NCBI GenBank assembly: GCA_947258945.1
Contig: CAMYKJ010000183.1
Location: 1-5,922 of the forward strand
From: an uncultured Ectothiorhodospiraceae bacterium
GTDB lineage: Bacteria; Pseudomonadota; Gammaproteobacteria; UBA9214
DNA length: 5,922 nucleotides
Direction: 5' to 3'
Shown: in pieces, positions 1 to 5,027 of the stretch
Layout of the letters: every line of letters begins with the position of its first letter
Numbering within the stretch: position 1 is the stretch's first letter
Notes under the pieces: model-generated
Database searches by the model: none
What the model was told of the DNA's origin: nothing
Seen by the model: only the letters and a program-made list of their open reading frames with translations
Translations under genes and position numbers: made by a program

Positions 1-1
1 T

Positions 2-133
2 GAAGGTGTGTACTATCTGAAAACCCTGCAGGATGGTCATGCGGTCATCGAGATACCCGATCTTCGCTCTATCGAGGGCGTCGTCACCCAGCAGGCGACG
101 CGCCGCCGCGCCGACCGCAAGCATTATTCGTGA
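2..133 (+). CDS. C-terminal fragment of an unrecognised protein (5' end outside window)
   Basis: An open frame enters from the left edge and ends at a TGA at 131-133, giving 43 residues. The visible stretch begins EGVYYLKTLQDGHAVIEIPD and ends RRRADRKHYS. About 70% of codons end in G or C, as in the other genes here, so I take it as a real coding tail rather than chance. The fragment is soluble in character, with a short beta-like region followed by a basic tail rich in arginine. I do not recognise the family and assign no function. It runs toward the minus-strand dsr-side genes, so the two transcription units converge on the repeat-filled gap that follows. Being only a tail, it could also belong to a degraded gene. 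Confidence 0.55.
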   Translation, partial: EGVYYLKTLQDGHAVIEIPDLRSIEGVVTQQATRRRADRKHYS

Positions 134-237
134 GGGTGTTTTCAGCCCTGCAGACGCGAAGAAAAAAAACAATCGCCACGGAATCCACGGAAGGACACGG
201 AAAAATTAATTACGTAAACTGAAACAAGACGCCTGTC

Positions 238-257
238 ATTCCCGCGCAGGCGGGAAT
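238..257. repeat. dRS3-like palindrome (ATTCCCGC / GCGGGAAT)
   Basis: The unit has a perfect 8-base stem, ATTCCCGC and GCGGGAAT, around a GCAG loop. Its form matches the ATTCCC(N8)GGGAAT palindrome known as dRS3 in Neisseria, with similar units scattered in many proteobacterial genomes. The flanking bases TGTC on the left and CCAG on the right recur, inverted and slightly diverged, in the second unit at 290-339. Confidence 0.7.
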
Positions 258-289
258 CCAGTCCCGGATCGATGCGCAACAGGTCAGCA

Positions 290-339
290 CTGTATCCCCG
301 CCGGAGCTTGTGCCCGCGAAAGCGGGTGCGGGGATGACA
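290..339. repeat. Second, longer palindromic unit with GAAA-loop hairpin
   Basis: The ends CTGTATCCCCGC (290-301) and GCGGGGATGACA (328-339) pair through CCCCGC/GCGGGG. They are also inverted, diverged copies of the ends of the unit at 238-257. In the middle, 313-326 forms CCCGC-GAAA-GCGGG, a 5-base stem with a GNRA-type tetraloop. As RNA this would fold stably on either strand. Confidence 0.6.
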
Positions 340-466
340 AGGATCAGTGGAAGAGCAATGAATTTTCTCTGTATTCTCAGTGGCTATTGTTTTCTTTGCG
401 CCTTGGCGGCTTTGCGCGAGTAATATCTCGCCTGCAAGCTGTGTTCCTGCGGTACGAGTACGCTCA

Positions 467-929
467 TCAGCCGTTCGGCTCCACCTGGTCCGGGCGCAGG
501 CGGGTGGTGAAATACTCATCGGCGACTTCCACCGGGACCATCCTGCCGCTTGCATTGACCAGCGGCAGTTCATAGTCATTCCAGCCACGCAGCCCGGTCT
601 TCATCGAGGCCACCCTGCTGTATCCCATCAACTGCAGGGTATAGGCCGCCAGAACGCTGCGGTTTCCGGAACGGCAAACCAGGATGACATCACGTTCGCG
701 GGCCTCGACGAGTTCCCGGATGGTGTCCTCGTAATTGTATTCGCAGGATGATTCCAGGATGCCGCGCGGAACAAGCAATGCACCTTCGATATGCATTGCA
801 TCGTATTCATTCTGTTCACGGATATCGACGAGCAGGGGATTGCGCCCGCTCTATTTCGTCGGTATCCCACGGGAATATCTCGGTGATTTCCGCCAGGCAG
901 TCCGCAACCAGGTCGGTAAAACGTTTCAC
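467..929 (-). pseudogene. Rhodanese-domain protein interrupted by a single frameshift
   Basis: Rhodanese domains carry sulfane sulfur as a cysteine persulfide. The long intact piece (796-467, 109 codons) contains the active-site loop CRSGNRS, with the nucleophile Cys codon at 676-674, followed by the GLRGWNDYELPL segment usual after the domain. The start of the domain lies just upstream in the same frame (NPLLVDIREQNEYDAMHIEG), but that frame meets a TAG at 853-851 with no start codon. The missing N-terminus is in another frame. It starts at GTG 929-927 (MKRFTDLVADCLAEITEIFP...), 12 bases after the response-regulator stop and with a weak GGGA upstream, and it ends at a TGA at 818-816. Removing one base between 853 and 818 restores a protein of about 153 residues. 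Candidate sites are the GGGG run at 835-838 and the CCC run at 845-847. It is either a recent pseudogene or a sequence error. There is no signal peptide, so it would be cytoplasmic. Its position suggests sulfur trafficking, which is inference. Confidence 0.8.
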
Positions 930-941
930 GTACGCATCCCG

Positions 942-1616
942 TCAGGCAGAACCATCCTGGTCGCCGCCACGCCCGGTACGCATGCCCTGTTCGACGGCGA
1001 TGACTGCTGCCTCGACGCGGGAATGGACACCCAGTTTGCGCAGGATGGACTTGACGTGCAGCTTGACGGTACCGTCGGAGATGCCCAGGTTCCTGGCGAT
1101 GACCTTGTTGCTCTGCCCCTCGGCGAGCAGCGACAGGATCTCGTTTTCACGCGGTGTCAGCTTGGCGAACGGGCTTTCCTCGACCGGCTCGATGCTGTCG
1201 CCCTGGACAACGCGGGCCAGCACCGGGGCCAGGTCCGGGGCGACCACGGTCTTGCCGGCCACGATGTCCCGCAGCGCGAGGACCAGCTGGTCGGGCTCCA
1301 TGTCCTTGAGCAGGTAGCCCTGTGCGCCACTGCGCAATGATTCCACCAGGTCGCGTTCGTCACTGCTGGTGGTCAGCATTGCGACGGGATTGGTAAAACC
1401 GCTCTTGCGCAGTTTCCGCAATACTTCCATGCCGTCCATTTCCGGCATGCGCATATCCAGCAGTACCACATCGGGCTTGAGTTCGGCAGCCAGCCGCAGG
1501 CCCTCCTGGCCGCTGCCGACCGCCGCCAGGATATTGATGTTTCTGCGACTGAGCAGACCCTCCAGGCCTTCCCGGAACAGGGTGTGATCATCGACAAGCA
1601 GTATATTCAGACTCAT
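942..1616 (-). CDS. NarL/FixJ-type response regulator
   Basis: The protein has 224 residues, the usual length for NarL-type regulators. An N-terminal receiver domain (about 3-120) shows the acidic pair D9-D10, phospho-acceptor D54 in VLLDMRMPEMDG, the conserved Thr at 82-83 and K104 in YLLKD. A C-terminal LuxR-type helix-turn-helix spans about 153-207 (LTPRENEILSLLAEGQSNK...). Its recognition helix GTVKLHVKSILRKL closely resembles that of NarL, so DNA targets similar to NarL heptamers are plausible. The ATG overlaps the stop of the kinase gene by 4 bases (ATGA, 1616-1613), which points to translational coupling and a cognate pair. A GAGAG stretch about 10 bases upstream could serve as ribosome binding site. 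All phosphorylation residues are present, so the regulator should be functional. What it controls cannot be read from the sequence. Being close to dsrR makes sulfur-oxidation genes a reasonable guess, and nitrate or redox genes are the alternative. Confidence 0.92.
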   Translation of the reverse strand: MSLNILLVDDHTLFREGLEGLLSRRNINILAAVGSGQEGLRLAAELKPDVVLLDMRMPEMDGMEVLRKLRKSGFTNPVAMLTTSSDERDLVESLRSGAQGYLLKDMEPDQLVLALRDIVAGKTVVAPDLAPVLARVVQGDSIEPVEESPFAKLTPRENEILSLLAEGQSNKVIARNLGISDGTVKLHVKSILRKLGVHSRVEAAVIAVEQGMRTGRGGDQDGSA

Positions 1617-3082
1617 GCGGGTTTGCTCTCATCCGGTTTGTTGATTTCGAGTACCACGCGCGTCCCTTCGCCGGGCTCGCTTTCGATTTTCAGTTTACCG
1701 CCGATCTTGGTTGCACGCTCGCGCATAATGGTCAGGCCAACATGCTCGCCGGGCGAACCGTACACCTGCTTGTTGATGCCGACACCGTCGTCCTCGATCA
1801 GCACATGGCAATGCCCGCCCGAGTTGTCCCGCAGCAGTATACGTACCGTCTTGGCCTGGCTGTGTTTGCGGATATTCCACAGCGCCTCCTGGATTATACG
1901 CAGGATCTGGATTTCGGTTTCCCTGGGGAAATAGCTGGGCGAACAGTCTCGCTGCAGGTAGGTGCGTATGCGCGTTTCGTTCCTGAACTGTTTGACGAGC
2001 TGTTCGATGGCATCGACCAGGCCCCGGTTGGAGGAGGGTGCCCGGAAATTCGCGATCAGCCCGCGCAACTCGGTATTTGCCTCGTCCAGGCTGTGCTCGA
2101 TGCGTTCGAGCTGCTGCCAGGTGGTCGATTCATCGCCCTGGTGGAGGGTTTCGTCGAGCACCCGGACCTGCAGCCGCAGGCTCGCCAGGCTTTGCGCGAG
2201 CGAGTCGTGCAGTTCATGTGCGATACGGATCCGTTCCTCCTTGACCAGGTGTTCCCGGCTCTCGTCATCGTCGTGGTATTTCTCGATGGCGATACTGATG
2301 TGGTGGGCGATGCTCGTCAGCAGCGGTTTGATGCTGTCGACTCCGCCGATTATATCGTTGTCGAGGAACAGGTTGATAACCCCGATGACCCGCCCGCGGT
2401 AGCGCATAGGTAGCGAGATCAGCCCGATGTCATCCTGCTCGAAGAACCTGTGTCCGGCAATTTTCTCGCATTTCGCCAGGCTGTCCTCGATCCATATCTT
2501 CCCCTCTGTCGCGGCCCGCTCGTACAGGCAGCGCCTGACGTCCGGGCGGTCCGGGTGTATCAGCGCCTCGTCGATCCCGCTGCTGGCCGCGAGTTCGGGA
2601 ACATGCTGGTCGTTTTCCACCCAGATCGCAGCGGCGCGGGCCTGTGTAAAACGCTTGAAGGTATAGAGGAAACGAGTCAACAGGTCATCGAGACTGTGTG
2701 CCGTGTTGATGCCGGCGACGATTTCGTAGAGTATTTTCAGCGAGTCTTCTTCGAGCGAGGCCAGCGTGCCGGCAGCCGGTGGATGTGCATTGCCGGCCGG
2801 GGATATGCGCCGGTCCGCGGAGGCAGGGCGCCTGTCTTGTGTGGCAGGCTGGCGGAGCATGGCCAGGATCGAGAATGTCAGTATTGCCCCGCCGCTAAAC
2901 AGGATGACCGCGACCAGTGTTCGCCCCGGTCCGGGCGGCAAGACGCTGCTGTCCAGCATGAACAGCAGGCTGGCGAGGGCGAGCAGCAGCAGCAGACCTG
3001 CCAGCCTGGTGCGCAGGCGGCCGCGCAAGCGAGGGTCCTGCTGATTGCTTATGACGGTCGCTTTGACGGCTGACTGGCTCAT
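1613..3082 (-). CDS. NarX-like sensor histidine kinase (2 TM, GAF, HisKA_3, HATPase)
   Basis: The protein has 489 residues. Two membrane helices (about 27-43 and 55-76) are joined by only about ten residues. After a flexible proline-rich linker (about 77-108) comes a GAF-like domain (about 115-268). A HisKA_3 dimerisation domain follows, with H292 in HELHDSLAQS as phospho-acceptor; the HDxxxQ form (H292, D293, Q297) matches the phosphatase motif of NarX-type kinases. The HATPase domain has N403 in EALWNIRKH, the DDGVGI box at 431-436 and GLTIMRERA at 449-457. It therefore autophosphorylates and passes phosphate to the overlapping response regulator. Unlike NarX and NarQ, it has no periplasmic domain and so no nitrate-binding P-box. 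The signal must be cytoplasmic or in the membrane, probably through the GAF domain, which carries C185 and C205. The ATG at 3082 lies 35 bases after the dsrR stop, just downstream of a hairpin. The ligand is unknown. Confidence 0.92.
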   Translation of the reverse strand: MSQSAVKATVISNQQDPRLRGRLRTRLAGLLLLLALASLLFMLDSSVLPPGPGRTLVAVILFSGGAILTFSILAMLRQPATQDRRPASADRRISPAGNAHPPAAGTLASLEEDSLKILYEIVAGINTAHSLDDLLTRFLYTFKRFTQARAAAIWVENDQHVPELAASSGIDEALIHPDRPDVRRCLYERAATEGKIWIEDSLAKCEKIAGHRFFEQDDIGLISLPMRYRGRVIGVINLFLDNDIIGGVDSIKPLLTSIAHHISIAIEKYHDDDESREHLVKEERIRIAHELHDSLAQSLASLRLQVRVLDETLHQGDESTTWQQLERIEHSLDEANTELRGLIANFRAPSSNRGLVDAIEQLVKQFRNETRIRTYLQRDCSPSYFPRETEIQILRIIQEALWNIRKHSQAKTVRILLRDNSGGHCHVLIEDDGVGINKQVYGSPGEHVGLTIMRERATKIGGKLKIESEPGEGTRVVLEINKPDESKPA

Positions 3083-3088
3083 GGCGGG

Positions 3089-3105
3089 CGACAGCGAGGC
3101 TGTCG
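3089..3105 (-). promoter_or_regulatory. Intercistronic hairpin just upstream of the kinase start
   Basis: In the transcript, CGACAGC-CTC-GCTGTCG forms a perfect 7-base stem with a 3-base loop. It ends 6 bases before the kinase ATG and covers the place where a ribosome binding site would sit. No Shine-Dalgarno sequence is otherwise visible there. There is no U-run, so it is unlikely to be an intrinsic terminator. It may limit translation of the kinase or protect the upstream dsrR message. The structure is seen in the sequence; the role is inferred. Confidence 0.45.
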
Positions 3106-3117
3106 GGATATATTCAT

Positions 3118-3429
3118 CTATTCCGGCGGCACGTAGTTGACGTCGTTCGGATTCATGAAAATAAACTGGAAGGTATCAGGCTCGATTTCCACATAGTCGA
3201 GCGTCATGCCGTCCAGCAGGATCTTGCTGGCGTCTGAAATGACCACATCGATACCTGCCGAGGTAACATGGATATCGCCGTCGAGTTCATTATCGTCGAA
3301 GCCCATGCCGTAGTGAATGCTGCCATCCGGGTCACGCTTTGCCGCGATCCGCATGGCAAGGCCCTGCATCCCGCCCTGATCGGCAGAAGTGCGTATCTGG
3401 TCTGCGGCGGCCGGTGTGATGGTGATCAT
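3118..3429 (-). CDS. dsrR: DsrR, cysteine-free IscA-like protein
   Basis: The protein has 103 residues, the size of A-type iron-sulfur carriers (IscA/HesB fold), and starts MITITPAAADQIRTS, as that family does. It continues through LAMRIAAKRDPDGSIHYGMGF, ISDASKILLDGMTLDYVEI and FIFMNPN, in family order. It has no cysteine at all, so the three metal-binding cysteines of true IscA are missing. That is the known hallmark of DsrR in Allochromatium vinosum, reported not to bind iron or Fe-S clusters and to be involved in regulating sulfur oxidation. The ATG at 3429 has a good AGAGG ribosome binding site (3442-3438) about 8 bases upstream, which supports this start. It lies after dsrN, as in A. vinosum, but the gap is about 190 bases and may hold its own promoter. 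It would be cytoplasmic. The name rests on both sequence and gene order. Confidence 0.9.
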   Translation of the reverse strand: MITITPAAADQIRTSADQGGMQGLAMRIAAKRDPDGSIHYGMGFDDNELDGDIHVTSAGIDVVISDASKILLDGMTLDYVEIEPDTFQFIFMNPNDVNYVPPE

Positions 3430-3595
3430 GCAATGAACCTCTGGTCAATTCCCGAACTAACACAACTCATCGCATTGCCGCGGAGGACGCAAGGGATCGT
3501 TGTGTTTGTGTGACGGTACCCGTGCGCACAAAGCGTCATTGCGGTTGAGCATTATTATATTTCCGGACAGATCTGACACCCGTCCCTGAAGACAC

Positions 3596-3624
3596 ATTAT
3601 AAGTATTTCAATAGTATTTGTCTC
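3596..3624 (-). promoter_or_regulatory. Possible sigma70-type promoter for dsrR
   Basis: On the minus strand, GAGACA (3624-3619; four of six bases match TTGACA) is followed by a 17-base spacer and a perfect TATAAT (3601-3596). It is the best promoter-like match in the AT-rich gap before dsrR, about 165 bases upstream of its ATG. The spacer holds two direct AAATACT copies 11 bases apart, about one helical turn, and a TACTTAT heptamer that fits the NarL consensus TACYYMT overlaps the -10. A second TATAAT (3559-3554) lacks a good -35. Short AT-rich matches arise by chance, so confidence is modest. Confidence 0.33.
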
Positions 3625-3733
3625 AGCCACTGATTTGCCGGACAAAATCAACAAAGCGGCTGGCCCAGTGGTGCTGTGCCGTGTCGCGCATGTGGCTGTA
3701 GCAGGCGAGCAGGTTGTACAGCATGAGACCGTC
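3623..3733 (-). other. Displaced C-terminal coding tail of dsrN (after frameshift)
   Basis: Directly past the dsrN stop, the +1 frame reads HDGLMLYNLLACYSHMRDTA and continues ..HHWASRFVDFVRQISG to a TGA at 3625-3623. This is the expected end of CbiA/DsrN proteins: the DG-LVY-N-LASY-H segment, then a helix ending in RFV-F. The reading is continuous with dsrN if one base is dropped at about 3735-3750, for example within GTACGACGGCAG. The corrected protein would be about 450 residues, which is the normal family size. The His in CYSHMR sits where class I-like amidotransferase domains place their catalytic His (inference by position). The two frames are therefore parts of one gene. Confidence 0.8.
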
Positions 3734-4976
3734 ATGACTGCCGTCGTACGACCTCGTAGGCATAGTCCATGTCCCGGTCGAGATTGACCAGCGCTGAATA
3801 GTGAAATTCGTGGGCGGCGATCACGTCAGCCGCCGGTTTGCCCGGCCAGAGGGCGGGGGTGCGCTCGCGCAGGCGCACATACCCGCGGCCCTGTGGCTTT
3901 TCGTGCATGAGTGTGTCTGCCGGGATGACACCGGCCATGTTACAGCGCCGGTCCTGCCAGGTCAGGCTGCGCGAGAGATACATCAGTCCGCCGCATTCGG
4001 CGTAGGCGGGCAGGCCGTTCTCGATCGCCGTGCGGATATTTTCACGCAGCGCGCGGTTCGCCTCGAGTTCCGCCATGCGTGTTTCGGGAAAGCCGCCGCC
4101 GATGAACAGACCGTCGATGTCCGGCAGTGCGGTATCCCGCAGCGTGCTGAACGGCACCAGCTCTGCCCCGGCCCGCTCCATGGCTGCCAGGTCGTCGGGA
4201 TAGTAAAAACCGAAGGCGGCGTCGCGGGCAATGCCGATACGCACGCGACGACCGGCCGGCGGCGTACCGGCCGGCAGCGGGCTGAAATCCAGCGGGTCGG
4301 TACCGGCCAGCGAGAGCAGGCGATCGATGTCGACCTGTTCGCTGATCCGCGCGCTGATCGCGCCGATCCGGTCGCCGGCTGCGGATGCCTCGTTGCTCGG
4401 GATCAGGCCCAGGTGACGTTCATCGATCGCCAGGTCGGGGTCGCGGTGTACGCCGCCGAGGACCGGTACCTCGGTGTAGTGCTCGATCACGGCACGCAGC
4501 TTGGCCTCGTGGCGGCTGCCGCCCAGCTGGTTCAGGATGACGCCGGCAATCTGCACGTCGGTGTCGAAGGCCTGGTTGCCGAGAATCAGGGGCGCGATAC
4601 CGCGCGTCATGCCGCGTGCATCGAGTACCAGGATGACAGGGGCATGCGTCAGCTTGGCGAGCGCGGCATTGCTGTTGCTGCCATGCAGATCCAGCCCGTC
4701 ATACAGCCCCTTGTTGCCCTCGATCAGGGCCAGATCGGCATCGCGCGCGTAGTGACCCACCGATGTCAGGATCTCTTCCGGGGACATGCAGTAGAAATCG
4801 AGATTGTGGCAGGGACGTCCGGCCGCCTGTCCCAGCCACATGGGATCGATGTAGTCCGGCCCCTTCTTGAACGGCTGCACGCGGAGGCCGCGCGCGGCGA
4901 TGGCGGCACACAGACCCAGCGACACGGTGGTCTTGCCGGATGACTTGTGGGCTGCCGAGATCAGCAGGCGGGACAT
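3732..4976 (-). CDS. dsrN: DsrN, siroheme amidase (CbiA/CobB-type, glutamine-dependent); C-terminus frameshifted
   Basis: The protein resembles cobyrinic acid a,c-diamide synthase, and in dsr operons this family member is DsrN, which amidates siroheme to the siro(heme)amide found in DsrAB. The N-terminal ATP-dependent synthetase domain has a P-loop-like AAHKSSGKTT (8-17), FKKGPDYIDPMW (36-47) and LIEGNKGLYDG (84-94). The C-terminal glutamine amidotransferase-like domain (about 245-414) has GLFIGGGFPE (289-298), nucleophile C328 in YAECGGLMYLS and AAHEFHYS (387-394). The reading frame stops at 414 residues, right after YAYEVVRRQS, whereas the conserved family tail continues in the +1 frame to 3623. 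As sequenced, the product is therefore short by about 35 residues. The gap after dsrP is 42 bases and contains two hairpins. No Shine-Dalgarno sequence is evident before the ATG at 4976, but the protein start fits the family well. Confidence 0.9.
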   Translation of the reverse strand: MSRLLISAAHKSSGKTTVSLGLCAAIAARGLRVQPFKKGPDYIDPMWLGQAAGRPCHNLDFYCMSPEEILTSVGHYARDADLALIEGNKGLYDGLDLHGSNSNAALAKLTHAPVILVLDARGMTRGIAPLILGNQAFDTDVQIAGVILNQLGGSRHEAKLRAVIEHYTEVPVLGGVHRDPDLAIDERHLGLIPSNEASAAGDRIGAISARISEQVDIDRLLSLAGTDPLDFSPLPAGTPPAGRRVRIGIARDAAFGFYYPDDLAAMERAGAELVPFSTLRDTALPDIDGLFIGGGFPETRMAELEANRALRENIRTAIENGLPAYAECGGLMYLSRSLTWQDRRCNMAGVIPADTLMHEKPQGRGYVRLRERTPALWPGKPAADVIAAHEFHYSALVNLDRDMDYAYEVVRRQS

Positions 4977-4992
4977 GAGGCGGGATATCCAT

Positions 4993-5009
4993 GCCGGGGA
5001 TTCCCCGGC
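4993..5009 (-). promoter_or_regulatory. GC-rich hairpin in the dsrP-dsrN junction
   Basis: In the transcript, GCCGGGG-AAT-CCCCGGC gives a perfect 7-base, all-G/C stem with a 3-base loop, 16 bases before the dsrN ATG. There is no U-run after it. It could act as an mRNA stability or processing element that sets dsrN expression below that of dsrP. The role is inferred. Confidence 0.45.
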
Positions 5010-5027
5010 GCCGGCTGGCTAGCCGGC
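5010..5027 (-). promoter_or_regulatory. Second hairpin overlapping the dsrP stop codon
   Basis: Forward bases GCCGGCT-GGCT-AGCCGGC form a perfect 7-base stem with a 4-base loop, directly abutting the hairpin at 4993-5009. The dsrP TAG (5021-5019) lies across the loop and the first stem base. The two hairpins share GGC/GCC-rich arms, so they could also exchange partners and form alternative folds. Confidence 0.4.

Larger units (their letters stand above)
156..402. repeat. Composite inverted-repeat element (MITE-like, about 245 bases)
   Basis: Two imperfect outer arms face each other. The left arm is about 156-211 and contains AAAAAACAATCGCCAC. The right arm is about 356-402, and its reverse complement contains GAAAACAATAGCCAC. 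Both arms then run on through a degenerate CAC-GGA / CAG-AGA stretch into AAAATT. Inside them sit two inverted copies of a palindromic unit (238-257 and 290-339). This nested symmetry suggests a non-coding mobile or REP-like element. No transposase and no clear target-site duplication is visible. Being a MITE is inference; the symmetry itself is seen directly. Confidence 0.55.
134..466. other. Gene-free convergent intergenic region filled by inverted repeats
   Basis: This stretch lies between the 3' ends of two converging genes. I see no believable gene in it. A 148-codon frame on the minus strand (142-588) exists only because the palindromic repeats lack stops, and it reads antisense or out of frame through the rhodanese gene. 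The region is occupied by a nested inverted-repeat structure (about 156-402), annotated separately. Its base composition is mixed: AT-rich arms around a GC-rich core. Either hairpin core could slow or stop RNA polymerase in both directions, but neither is followed by a clean run of T. Confidence 0.7.

Noticed and set aside
238..339. Possible CRISPR repeats
   Set aside because: There are only two units, in opposite orientation and of different length, with no regular spacers. They are dispersed palindromes, not an array.
142..588. 148-codon minus-strand frame spanning the intergenic repeats and the rhodanese 3' end
   Set aside because: It overlaps the convincing rhodanese frame, reads through palindromic repeats, and shows no family motif.
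735..1340. 201-codon plus-strand frame opposite the regulator and rhodanese genes
   Set aside because: It is antisense to conserved motifs on the minus strand, with no domain of its own.
3457..3735. 92-codon minus-strand frame starting at the dsrN stop
   Set aside because: It is in a third frame. The family-conserved dsrN tail is read in the other frame over the same bases, so this one is a shadow.
3801..4943. 380-codon plus-strand frame opposite dsrN
   Set aside because: It is fully antisense to the well-supported dsrN gene. Such long mirror frames are common opposite GC-rich genes, and the translation has no recognisable domain.
4699..4992. Upstream alternative ATG (4992) for dsrN
   Set aside because: It is in a different frame from dsrN. 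The ATG at 4976 gives the expected MSRLLISAAHKSSGKTT start.
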